A DNA stretch of 64,000 nt from contig NZ_BJYT01000006.1 in NCBI RefSeq assembly GCF_007991655.1, positions 186,001-250,000 of the forward strand. Direction: 5' to 3'. Under the pieces are notes generated by a model. That model was not told where the DNA came from and ran no database searches. It saw only the letters and a program-made list of their open reading frames with translations. This DNA comes from Segetibacter aerophilus (lineage in GTDB: Bacteria; Bacteroidota; Bacteroidia; Chitinophagales; Chitinophagaceae). Below, one piece after another: positions 54,901 to 63,023 of this stretch. Position numbers and translations under genes: made by a program. Numbering within the stretch: the first letter of the stretch is position 1; each line of letters begins with the position of its first letter.

Positions 54901-56276
54901 CAGGAATTAATAGCCCTGAAGTAGCAGCCTTCAAACAGAGAAACAGGGACGTACAGTTGACAATGGATGCAGGCCTGCAAACCCATTTGAATAGGATTTT
55001 GGCCACGGATGATAGTGTGAGGATCAAAAGGGTTTCAGTAGTCATTATGGAAGACAATACAGGCGATGTACTTGCCTCTGCTTCGTATCCCTTACCGCCC
55101 GTAAACGATTGGGATCGCCTTACACTTACAGAGGGGGAATTAAACAGGCTACCCGGATGGAACTTGAACAGCGATATTGGTTTCACTTATGCAACCCAGC
55201 CGGGGTCTACTGCAAAATTGGTAACTGCGTTGGCAGCTTTTAATAAATTAGGAGAAAAAGCAGCTACCAAAACAATTCGTGTATTGCCACAGGATCTTAT
55301 ACGGATCAAAAGTGCAGAGCCTGATGAAGCTGGAAATATTTCGATCGAAAGGGCGATTGTAAAATCCAACAACTCTTTTTTTATAAGACTTGCAAACGAA
55401 GAACATCTGCAGGAAGAAATGGGAACGCTGTATTTGCAAACCGGGATGTTTCTACATGGAGTCGGAGGTTATTTCTACGAGAGCGAACCGAACAACAACG
55501 ATCAGCAAAACACATGGCGCGAGCTGTGGCGAAAGACAGAATTTAGGAGTGCAAAAAGTTATAACCCAAACAACATAAAGCGCACACGTGGTAAAGGTAT
55601 CTCGGGTATGGCCTGGGGACAGGGAGAATTAATCGCAACTCCTGCGGCGGTTGCAAGAGTTGCTTCAGGGATTGCTAATAATGGAATGTTGGTTCCTAAC
55701 CGGTATGTCTTAAGCATAAGCGGAGTACAAACACCTGTGAAACCTGGAGTGGCGATAGCAAAGAGCCCTGAATTTGCAGCTTACATGACCGATTATATGT
55801 TGAAACAGAGTGCTGGAAAAGCAGAGCGGTTAAAGTTAAATGTGGCAGGAAAAACGGGAACGCCGGAAAGGATCTGGAAAAGCGAAAGAATTAACGATGG
55901 CTGGTATGTCTTTTTTGCCCCAAAAGCAAAAGGCCCGGGGCATATTGTTACTTGTATCAGGCTGGAGGCTGCGAAAGGTTCAAGTGAAGCTGTTAGACTT
56001 GCAGGCACTTATGTTGTCCCTGCTTTGGTTGAAAGAGGCTACATTAAAAGTTTTGAAAACAATCAAAATCAGCGTATCGCTCCCGCTGCGCCGGTCGCGC
56101 AAGTGGCTGAACAAGATCAGGCAGAGAATAACGGCGACGACAACGAGGCGTTGCCAGACAGCCAGGCCCAGCAATTATTGGTAAATAAGAAATCTGCAGG
56201 TAAAAAGTCTCAACCTGTAAAACCGGCTGTCACGGTAAAAAAGCCTGACGAGGAGCCTGGCGACACCGCTCAATAA
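51999..56276 (+). CDS. SEDS (FtsW/RodA) glycosyltransferase fused to a penicillin-binding transpeptidase
   Basis: 1425 residues. Helix 1 (15-33) is followed by an extracytoplasmic region (34-310) with a carboxypeptidase-regulatory-like module (GVVQKGEKIPVQGVLVRLQ, TDANGHFSFTGLP). The SEDS domain (about 316-800) has GDLGPAMVCC, GGVTGQGVGEG, PEAHTDMILPSMGEEFGW (Asp662 aligns with the essential SEDS Asp) and LPFMSYGGSSLLCNM. The transpeptidase (about 950-1345) has STAK (Ser1070-Lys1073), SNN (1123-1125) and KTGT (1285-1288). A charged tail ends the chain. Both peptidoglycan polymerisation and cross-linking sites are intact in one chain; normally these are two proteins (RodA+PBP2, FtsW+PBP3). No frameshift lies at the junction. 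Confidence 0.95.
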   Translation: MVSNTSRFGSRNVERLFLFLLSIVMLVLFYQLFTVLKNDQADVQKRLANGTMMNLNDSKPGERIKILLQKGFYFSDKRDIDFIGKVVENGKRNLPDVIDNIGELNKSNFNVNSEAAYAQGGEVFRRRVQVERALLGFSDEDSALFQQERRKPVQLPSVNSLNMGSGSINGVVQKGEKIPVQGVLVRLQVILPEDSLYSENVGDVEQRIAVNTKGVRRVFVVDSLHHRQLQSLTAFARTDANGHFSFTGLPANRSFAVLPLQPGYEFGRSQGVENLEDNEEFTFVQAPNTIKLFSNRDFSNLKKERSFIVRTPGEAARWFWIIVGCFIVSFWLLHLLLSFRFPQADQLILPVMMILTGLSFVTLFSLQDPLRDRFFSKSTLFYFEGGILGIVVLMLFNLRYFTTDSLIYRLFVFKGNRKAANGWPWAVVAMGLLLLTIIFGTGPEGSGVKVNLFGFQPSEIVKYLVIMFLAGFFAANEKFISEYTSLNKRFYFFFFALFAILTTIFLFLILGDLGPAMVCCFTFIILFSFSRGDFADMVGAVVVYVLSIWLSKNVWIGTAITAATLTLYTLFKRRQLSESAVMALVVIAGFLLLDQIPYLDKLIPGPVHRLTDRKAIWQNAWNNEVFGGDQVANGIWAMSSGGVTGQGVGEGFAKTIPEAHTDMILPSMGEEFGWAGIICIFILFLIYLHRSFIIGRQTGTPFLFYVCAGIGVSTFVQFLLIAGGSTGALPLSGVALPFMSYGGSSLLCNMLAAGFLLSASHLQGSAVQMKFITRQQDKNLMPALVAACVGIVLLGVNVSKYLFNNKRWVVEPALVADRSGARMFSYNPRISILMSKLQAGNLLDRKGLILATSHQDQINKQYDSLLSVGIPKENLEAFAYKRLDRYYPFGEQMFFWTGDANTGVFNGSTNGYFAEYEHAAELRGFPTPTSKFQVSATRFKEDRFLPRTSTEMTVNRRDYGAIAPLLLAGINSPEVAAFKQRNRDVQLTMDAGLQTHLNRILATDDSVRIKRVSVVIMEDNTGDVLASASYPLPPVNDWDRLTLTEGELNRLPGWNLNSDIGFTYATQPGSTAKLVTALAAFNKLGEKAATKTIRVLPQDLIRIKSAEPDEAGNISIERAIVKSNNSFFIRLANEEHLQEEMGTLYLQTGMFLHGVGGYFYESEPNNNDQQNTWRELWRKTEFRSAKSYNPNNIKRTRGKGISGMAWGQGELIATPAAVARVASGIANNGMLVPNRYVLSISGVQTPVKPGVAIAKSPEFAAYMTDYMLKQSAGKAERLKLNVAGKTGTPERIWKSERINDGWYVFFAPKAKGPGHIVTCIRLEAAKGSSEAVRLAGTYVVPALVERGYIKSFENNQNQRIAPAAPVAQVAEQDQAENNGDDNEALPDSQAQQLLVNKKSAGKKSQPVKPAVTVKKPDEEPGDTAQ

Positions 56277-56280
56277 AGAT

Positions 56281-56344
56281 GAAAAGTACAAGGGAGCGTC
56301 GCAAGAAAAGTTAAATAGTAGTACAGGTGTTTGTCGCAAAAAAA
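56281..56344 (+). repeat. Dispersed intergenic element, copy 9
   Basis: AAAAGTACAAGGGAGCGTCGC with the GCGTCGC box at 56296, then TAGTAGTACAGGTG shared with copies 1 and 4; the second box reads TTTGTCGCAAAA. Lies five bases after the SEDS-PBP stop, within the 249-base gap before the FHA gene. Confidence 0.6.
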
Positions 56345-56525
56345 ATTGCTTGATACTTTGAATATATTGCCTCGTCTTTTTTGTTGTAGGCATAACCCAC
56401 ATTGATGTAAAAAACCAAGGATGTACATTGCAACAAGAACCACATACAAGAGTACATTTTAGTACACCTTTTGTGCTTTTTCAATATTCTATAAAATTTC
56501 ATTTAAAGTAAAACCAGCCGATAAA

Positions 56526-57305
56526 ATGTTCGACATATTTAAGAGCCGCCCAACAGATATAAAGGGAATTCGTGCTTCTTTGCTCCAGTTTATAAAAGAA
56601 CAGTTTCAGAAAGTTGAAGGTGGAGAGGGCTCAAATATCAAGGGGCTTTGCCTTTACATAAATTGTTCTGACGAAGAAAAACATTTGTATGAAGGAGCAG
56701 TATATGCAGATGAAGAAAACCGGTTTAAAGAAGAAGAAGTACAAAGGATAGCCGATGATTATGCGATCGCGCTTCCTGCGTCGTGGACTTTTCAAATAGA
56801 GTTCGTCGATGAAATTCCTGTTGAAGCATTAAAGGCTCCTGGGTTAAATGCGGGTTTATTTATATCGACAAAGAAAAAACCAAAAGTTTCGCAGGATGCA
56901 ACGGCATACATAAGAGTACTGGTTGGTGAAGCTGAAAAAGAGGTTTATACTATTTCTTCGTCCCGTGGTAAAATAAATATAGGGCGCGAAAAAAGAGCGC
57001 AAACTGCAGACGGATTTATGAGGGAAAATCACATTGCTTTTCCTGATAACAGCAAAGATGAGAGTAACCGATCAGTGAGCCGCCAACATGCACATATAGA
57101 ATGGGATGCAGAAAATGCTGCCTTTTATTTATATGCAGACGAAGGGGGAATACCACCTAACAACAAAATGAAAGTAAGAACAGAGGGAGGCGTACCTATA
57201 AAATTGCAGACTACCGAAATAGGTCATCGGCTGCAGGAGGGCGACCAAATAATATTAGGAGAGTCGGCACTATTGGAATTCAGAACTTCTCCCGTTGATA
57301 ATTAA
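56526..57305 (+). CDS. FHA-domain phosphothreonine-binding protein
   Basis: 259 residues, cytoplasmic. The N-terminal domain (1-about 115) starts FDIFKSRPTDIKGIRASLLQ and is not firmly recognised; it loosely resembles FhaA N-terminal domains. The C-terminal FHA domain (about 125-257) has INIGRE (153-155 GRE), SVSRQHAHIEW (185-193) and LQEGDQIILGESALLEF, including the Arg, Ser and His expected to contact phosphothreonine. It is likely to recruit phosphorylated kinase or substrate tails. It is nine bases before the first kinase and must be cotranscribed with it. Confidence 0.92.
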   Translation: MFDIFKSRPTDIKGIRASLLQFIKEQFQKVEGGEGSNIKGLCLYINCSDEEKHLYEGAVYADEENRFKEEEVQRIADDYAIALPASWTFQIEFVDEIPVEALKAPGLNAGLFISTKKKPKVSQDATAYIRVLVGEAEKEVYTISSSRGKINIGREKRAQTADGFMRENHIAFPDNSKDESNRSVSRQHAHIEWDAENAAFYLYADEGGIPPNNKMKVRTEGGVPIKLQTTEIGHRLQEGDQIILGESALLEFRTSPVDN

Positions 57306-57314
57306 GAATAATTA

Positions 57315-59078
57315 ATGGCAAGGGTTTTTACAATAACACCAGGTTTAGAAAATATGGGTGGCCTTAAAACAGGAGGCCAGGGTTCGATCTATAAAGGAAG
57401 AAGAATAGGAGAAATTATAACTGCGGTGAAAATCCTGCCTACTCCTATTTATAGTGAAACAGGTGACGATGCTAATTATTCAGCTTTTAAAAATGAGGTA
57501 GCAAAGCTTAAAAAGGTCAACGAAATTTCAAATCCCAACGTCGTCAAGATCTTAAGTTCAGGACTTTCTGAGCAAGGCAATTTCCCTTTCATTGAAATGG
57601 AATACATAGAAGGTCCTGACCTAGAGGAGATACTTCATACTCCCGACCATTCCGTTTTTACAATCAATGAGGCTTTAAAAGTTGCCGAGCAATTATCAAA
57701 TGCAATCGCCCATTGCCATAGAATGGATGTGAGGCATGGGGATATAAAAAGTAATAATGTAAAATATAATACGGCTTCGGGTAATTATATCCTGCTTGAT
57801 TTCGGACTGGCAATGATGTCTGATGAAGAAAGGCGAAGCAATATTGATAGGCTAGGTGCGATAGAATTTATGGCTCCTGAACAGAATTCCGGGCAGATGT
57901 TGTTTCAGACCGACGTCTATAGTTTTGGCGTTGTTCTATTCGAGCTACTTGCGGGTACAGTTCCATTTCCATTGAAAGATAAAGGAGAGACTGCGCGTAA
58001 CGAAGTAAGGCTTGCCCATATGACATCTCCTGTTCCTAACTTGTTAGAATTAAGGAAAGCAGCGTTACCATCAACCTGGAGTACAGAAAAAAAAGCGCGT
58101 GAAATACAGGTGCCTGGGTGGGTAATAAAGATGATCGAAAAATGTGTCGAGAAAAAACCTGAGAAACGCTTTCTAAACGGGGGCGAACTATACAACTTTA
58201 TCATTCAACAACTCACCTCAAGGCCGGCTACTCCTGCTGCCGGGGCAAAGACGGTATCTATTAAGCCCCTGGCAAAACAAGATTTTATTGTATATCATCA
58301 ACAACTAAAAAAGCAGCTTTCTCAATACCAAAAGGAATTAACCGAAAAAGAGAGTGAATTGGCGGAATTAAAAGTACTGTTGGGTGGAGAGGAAAATGCA
58401 AACGGTACAGGCGAAACGAAGAGGATGGGTACACCTAAAAAGAATAGGGTGTCAAGTGCTTCGTTTGTTGCATTACTGTTTTTAACTCTTGGCTTAGGTG
58501 CTTTTGCTATGTACCCGATTATCAAAAACAGTTTTTTTGCGGGCAAGGCTAAGACGGGTGGTGCAACTGAACCGATAAATACTCCGACGGAAGAAAAAGC
58601 GATCTCGGAACCAGTATTTAGGGAGAAGAAAGACGCATCGAAAAAGAACGAAGAAACTATGGTGCGATTGGGCGATGAAGACTCCGCAAGCGCGAACGGC
58701 AGCAATGGTTTACACGATCAACCGGAAACGAACGATGCCTCTACGGTTGATGGAACAAATGAACGTTCCGCTAATGCTGCCAATGCTGCTAATCGAACGG
58801 CTGACCAAAATGATCAATCTGCAAACGGTGATGAAGACAGTTATACCAAACCAGGAAAAGTCTCAAAAAAATATGCTGTGGTTGCTAAGGCTTATTTCTA
58901 TAACCAGCCCAATGAAGACACGAAGCGTGATGAATTTATAAGTCCCGAGGAAAAAGCTGTAGTTCTTGCTTTGAATGAAAGGTATGGTTTTATATATGTA
59001 GTAATTACGACGCCGGAGGGTCAGGTATTTAAGGGATGGTTACGTAAGAGAGATGTGAAACTGTATGCTGACGAGTAA
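57315..59078 (+). CDS. Transmembrane Ser/Thr protein kinase 1
   Basis: 587 residues. Kinase domain about 5-300: Gly-rich loop GGQGSIYKG (20-28), Lys39 in ITAVKILPT, catalytic loop RHGDIKSNN (Asp143, Asn148), DFG at 162-164, APE at 187-189, and DVYSFGVVLFELLAG. The catalytic loop reads HGD instead of HRD. A coiled-coil juxtamembrane part (LKKQLSQYQKELTEKESELA), one membrane helix (about 382-404), an Asn/Ala/Thr-rich spacer, and a C-terminal SH3-like domain (about 515-587: VAKAYFYNQPNEDTKRDEF, GFIYVVITTPEGQ) follow. PASTA domains are absent. First of three tandem paralogues. Confidence 0.94.
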   Translation: MARVFTITPGLENMGGLKTGGQGSIYKGRRIGEIITAVKILPTPIYSETGDDANYSAFKNEVAKLKKVNEISNPNVVKILSSGLSEQGNFPFIEMEYIEGPDLEEILHTPDHSVFTINEALKVAEQLSNAIAHCHRMDVRHGDIKSNNVKYNTASGNYILLDFGLAMMSDEERRSNIDRLGAIEFMAPEQNSGQMLFQTDVYSFGVVLFELLAGTVPFPLKDKGETARNEVRLAHMTSPVPNLLELRKAALPSTWSTEKKAREIQVPGWVIKMIEKCVEKKPEKRFLNGGELYNFIIQQLTSRPATPAAGAKTVSIKPLAKQDFIVYHQQLKKQLSQYQKELTEKESELAELKVLLGGEENANGTGETKRMGTPKKNRVSSASFVALLFLTLGLGAFAMYPIIKNSFFAGKAKTGGATEPINTPTEEKAISEPVFREKKDASKKNEETMVRLGDEDSASANGSNGLHDQPETNDASTVDGTNERSANAANAANRTADQNDQSANGDEDSYTKPGKVSKKYAVVAKAYFYNQPNEDTKRDEFISPEEKAVVLALNERYGFIYVVITTPEGQVFKGWLRKRDVKLYADE

Positions 59079-59112
59079 TCTCATAGATTTAAAGTAAAAA
59101 ATTGCACTACTT

Positions 59113-59139
59113 CATCCACATCTCTTAAAAATGTGGATG
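59113..59139 (+). repeat. Inverted repeat between kinase genes 1 and 2
   Basis: CATCCACAT (59113-59121) and ATGTGGATG (59131-59139), perfect 9-bp arms with a nine-base spacer, ending 20 bases before the second kinase ATG. There is no T-tract, so it is more likely a leader hairpin or binding site than a terminator. Confidence 0.6.
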
Positions 59140-59159
59140 GCAAAACCAGGTACAAATAA

Positions 59160-60866
59160 ATGGCAAAGGTCTTTACAATAGCACCAGGTTTAGAAAATAT
59201 GGGCGCCCTAAGAAGCGGTGGCCAGGGATCGGTATATAAAGGAAGAAGAGTTGGAGAAATCATTACGGCTATCAAATTATTGCCTACTCCAATTTATAGC
59301 GAGAGCGAGGATGATAAAAATTATCGGGATTTTCAGAATGAGGTGCAGAAATTAAAAAAGGTTAACGAAGAGCCCAATCCTAATGTAGTCAAGATTCTTA
59401 GTTTCGGTTTATCTGAAACCGGAAACTTTCCTTTTATTGAGATGGCCTATATCGAGGGGCCTGACCTCGAGGAATTATTAAAACCTCCTCACGACCCGAT
59501 CTTTTCTGTAAAAGAAGTAATAAAAGTCGCAGAGCAGTTGTCCAATGCTTTGTCGCACTGCCACAGACTTGATGTAAGGCACGGAGACATTAAAAGCAAT
59601 AATGTAAAATATAACCTTCATACAGGAAACTACGTATTGCTCGATTTTGGACTTGCCATCATGTCTGATGAACAGCGTCGGACAAGCCTGAGAAGGGCAG
59701 GTGCAGTAGAATTTATGGCGCCGGAACAGAATGAAGGGTTGATGCTTTTTCATACAGATGTCTACAGTTTTGGGGTAGTAATATTTGAACTGTTAGCAGG
59801 CCGCGTACCTTTTCCTTTGGAGGATAAAGGCGAGACTGCAAGGAACAACGTGCGTTTGTCACATCTCGAGACTCCGCCTCCCGATGTACTTGCTCTAAGA
59901 AGAGAAAATTTACCCGCGAGTTGGACTGCGGAGAAGAAAGAAAGGGAGATGTCGGTGCCTGATTGGCTGGTTACGCTCATTTACAAATGCCTCGAAAAAA
60001 GGCCCGAAGACCGGTTTAAAAACGGGATGGAGCTGCATGAATTTATTGCCCACAATAGTATTCATGCCGGTCCTAATATCGATCCTGTTCAAACCGCTGC
60101 ATTGCAGGAGGAAAGTGAGAGGCTGCAAAAAGAAAGCGATCAGCTTCAACGTCAACTTTTGCAGTATAAGGATCAGCTAAGCATCAGGGACAAGGAGTTA
60201 AGCGAACTCAGGTCGATATTGAAAAGAAGGGAAAGTGAGTTGCAAAATGTAGCGGAAACAGATCAAAATGGTGGAGGATCCAGGGGCGTATCAAGAACAG
60301 CTTTCCTTGCATTGCTTCTGCTCACCATCGGACTTGCTGCATTTTCTGCGTATACACTGATGAAAAAGAACGGTTTGGTAAATAAGCAAAGTGCTACTAC
60401 AGATAGTACTGTTACAATTGATAGTAAAGATACAGGGAACACTACACTAATGCCAAGCCCCATTAAGACTTCAACGCAAAGAAGAAAAGACTCTTTATCC
60501 CGCGTAAAGCATATTGCTGATTCTATAAAACGGGTAAATAAGAAGCGGTTAATGCAGGCTGACTCAAGTATTAATGAGGATACAAATGATAACGGTCAGG
60601 ACAATAATGGCGATGATAGCAAAGAGCAAACTGATCCGCCAACTGCCACTAATAAGTTTGGAAGATATAAAGCTGCCTCAATTGCTTATTTCTACAACGA
60701 GCCTGACGAGGATACCAAGCGGGAAGGTGTATTTATTAATAAATGGAATGCGCCTGTAACCGCTTCAGATGATATGAACGGGTTTATTTATGTGGTATAT
60801 ACCAATGAAAAGAAGCAGACGACCCGCGGTTGGCTGCTAAAAAAAGACTTGGTACGAGTGAAGTAA
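59160..60866 (+). CDS. Transmembrane Ser/Thr protein kinase 2
   Basis: 568 residues. The first 300 align without gaps to kinase 1: GGQGSVYKG (20-28), Lys39, RHGDIKSNN (Asp143), LLDFGLAIM, FMAPEQNEG. The coiled coil (EESERLQKESDQLQRQLLQY) is longer. Membrane helix about 380-402. The outer part is a basic/acidic spacer and the same C-terminal SH3-like domain type (about 500-568: IAYFYNEPDEDTKREGVFIN, MNGFIYVVYTNEKKQTTRGW). It is 81 bases after kinase 1, with an inverted repeat between. All catalytic residues are present, with Gly in the HRD arginine position. Confidence 0.94.
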   Translation: MAKVFTIAPGLENMGALRSGGQGSVYKGRRVGEIITAIKLLPTPIYSESEDDKNYRDFQNEVQKLKKVNEEPNPNVVKILSFGLSETGNFPFIEMAYIEGPDLEELLKPPHDPIFSVKEVIKVAEQLSNALSHCHRLDVRHGDIKSNNVKYNLHTGNYVLLDFGLAIMSDEQRRTSLRRAGAVEFMAPEQNEGLMLFHTDVYSFGVVIFELLAGRVPFPLEDKGETARNNVRLSHLETPPPDVLALRRENLPASWTAEKKEREMSVPDWLVTLIYKCLEKRPEDRFKNGMELHEFIAHNSIHAGPNIDPVQTAALQEESERLQKESDQLQRQLLQYKDQLSIRDKELSELRSILKRRESELQNVAETDQNGGGSRGVSRTAFLALLLLTIGLAAFSAYTLMKKNGLVNKQSATTDSTVTIDSKDTGNTTLMPSPIKTSTQRRKDSLSRVKHIADSIKRVNKKRLMQADSSINEDTNDNGQDNNGDDSKEQTDPPTATNKFGRYKAASIAYFYNEPDEDTKREGVFINKWNAPVTASDDMNGFIYVVYTNEKKQTTRGWLLKKDLVRVK

Positions 60867-60994
60867 CATCGAAGCAAACCCTTTATTGTTGCAATAAAAT
60901 TTTCGTTTAGGTGAGCAGTGAACGACTCTTCTCCACCTTTCACCGGGAAATGCTGTCTTAATATTACTTGCAAGGTCAAAATTAAAAATTATAG

Positions 60995-62668
60995 ATGGCT
61001 AAGGTGTTTACGATAACTGAGGGTTTGGAAAATATGGGGGCAATAAAAACCGGCGGCCAGGGATCAGTTTACAAAGGCCGGAGGTTTGGTGAAATCATTA
61101 CAGCTATCAAAATACTACCTACACCTATTTCGAGCGAAAGTGAGGAAGATAAGAATTATACTGCTTTTCAAAATGAGGTTCAAAAACTTAAAAAGGTAAA
61201 TGAGGACGCAAATCCAAATGTTGTAAAAATTCTTAATTCCGGCATAACCGACTCCGGAAACTTTCCATTTATCGAAATGGAGTATATCGAGGGACCCGAT
61301 TTGGAAGAGTTATTGCAGCCGCCTCATCCCCGCTTATTCACGTTAAAAGAAATTCTGAAGGTGGCAGATCAGCTTTCTTGCGCTTTGGCTCACTGCCACA
61401 AGGTGGGTGTAAGACATGGTGATATTAAAAGCAATAATGTAAAATTCAACACAAAGACCGGCAACTATGTTTTGCTTGATTTCGGTTTGGCAATGATGTC
61501 AGATGAACAGCGAAGAACGAGCTTACGTCATGCCGGTGCTATTGAATTTATGGCTCCTGAACAGAACGAAGGCGCCATGCTTTTTCAAACAGACGTTTAC
61601 AGCTTTGGGGTGATATTATTTGAGCTTCTTGCCGGCTCTGTTCCATTTCCTTTAAACAATAAAAGCGAGACTGCACGGAATGCAGTAATGATAGCTCACC
61701 AGGAAGCACCACCTCCTGATGCACTCAACCTTCGCCGCCAATCGCTACCCCATAATTGGAATGACGAAAAGAAAGAGCAGGAAATGAATGTGCCGGATTG
61801 GCTTATTACAATGATTTATAAATGTCTTGAGAAAAAGCCTGAGAACCGGTTTACTAACGGCATGGAGTTGCACGAATATGCATGGCAAAACCACGTGCGA
61901 ACCGCTAACAGCAATCAACTGACGCACGAACGTATTGCATTTCTTGAGAATGAGAACAACAGGTTACGCAAGGAAAGAGAACATTTGCAACAGCAGCTAT
62001 TAAAATTTCAACACCGTGAAACTAGCAGAAATAGCAATAGTTCAGTTACTAAAGGATTAACTGGAAACACCGAAGTAACGAGAAATAAAATTGCTAACTC
62101 CCCTGTCAATAGCAGCTCTGCTTATACCAAGTATGGCCTTTTATTTCTTATATTTTTGCTCGTAGGCACCGCCATTATTTATTTTTTATCTACTGGTAAG
62201 AAAGATCAACCGGACACTAATGCGAGGGTTAATTCTCCTTTAGCTAGTCCAACTACTGAACCTCCGGGAATTCGAGGACAACTACAGAATGCGAAACAAT
62301 TTTTGACAGAAGGAAAAATGGCCGAAGCCTTCATCATTTATGGTACTTTGTCTCGGCAACAGGTACCTGAAGCAATGTATTTTTATGGCAAACTAGCGCT
62401 GCAGAATAAGAACGCAAACTTAGGATGTGCTGAAGCTTTTGAACTACTTAAAAAGGCGAGTGATAAAGGTTATGCTCCTGCAAAACGAACCCTGGGTTTT
62501 TTATACTCTTTTGCAGACGACAAAGAAATACTCTCCCAGGGTAACTATTTCGAACGATGCACTTTTCGCAAAGACGTTGCAAAAGGGTCTACACTATTGA
62601 TGGAAGCGACGCTACAAGGAGACACAACTGCAAGCAGGCTTTTAAATATGCTTACTGCAAGCCGTTGA
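60995..62668 (+). CDS. Transmembrane Ser/Thr protein kinase 3 with Sel1-like outer domain
   Basis: 557 residues. The kinase domain matches kinases 1 and 2 (GGQGSVYKG, Lys39, VRHGDIKSNN, LLDFGLAMM, FMAPEQNEG). A short coiled coil (RLRKEREHLQQQLLKFQ) and a membrane helix (about 375-397, YGLLFLIFLLVGTAIIYFL) precede an outer domain of about 150 residues with Sel1/TPR-like helical repeats (AFIIYGTLSRQQVPEAMYFY, AFELLKKASDKGYAPAKRTL) in place of the SH3-like domain. Hence the catalytic half is conserved while the sensor half was exchanged. Probably the last gene of the island. Confidence 0.93.
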   Translation: MAKVFTITEGLENMGAIKTGGQGSVYKGRRFGEIITAIKILPTPISSESEEDKNYTAFQNEVQKLKKVNEDANPNVVKILNSGITDSGNFPFIEMEYIEGPDLEELLQPPHPRLFTLKEILKVADQLSCALAHCHKVGVRHGDIKSNNVKFNTKTGNYVLLDFGLAMMSDEQRRTSLRHAGAIEFMAPEQNEGAMLFQTDVYSFGVILFELLAGSVPFPLNNKSETARNAVMIAHQEAPPPDALNLRRQSLPHNWNDEKKEQEMNVPDWLITMIYKCLEKKPENRFTNGMELHEYAWQNHVRTANSNQLTHERIAFLENENNRLRKEREHLQQQLLKFQHRETSRNSNSSVTKGLTGNTEVTRNKIANSPVNSSSAYTKYGLLFLIFLLVGTAIIYFLSTGKKDQPDTNARVNSPLASPTTEPPGIRGQLQNAKQFLTEGKMAEAFIIYGTLSRQQVPEAMYFYGKLALQNKNANLGCAEAFELLKKASDKGYAPAKRTLGFLYSFADDKEILSQGNYFERCTFRKDVAKGSTLLMEATLQGDTTASRLLNMLTASR

Positions 62669-63023
62669 ACTTATATGCTAATTTTAAGACCATCACAGCT
62701 ATTACTTCCTCTTCATGTAATTCATACCCCGCGGTGGACTGGCATTTTTTTCGCACCGTCTTTTTGGTTTTACAGAAAAAACAGCTTAAAACATTCATTC
62801 CTTTTCGCGGGTAATAATCACTTAGGCATTATCGTCCCATGTTAACTGTTTGAAAAACAGCGAGCAAGATGACATGAAGAATTGTTAGAAAAAAAAGTTA
62901 AAACTTTTTGACTTTTTTAAAACTATAGCGATCAACTCTCCGTATCTACCGATTGCTTACCCGATTTATTTGGATTCCTTTTAGTCACGTCCCTCAAATT
63001 TTTTAATTAAAAAATTTTTAGTT
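62669..63023. other. 355-base gap before the DUF4331 gene
   Basis: No credible coding frame. Contains a small hairpin CTGTTT/AAACAG near 62850, which is not a convincing terminator, and an AT-rich leader. No clear TAnnTTTG element. Confidence 0.4.
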
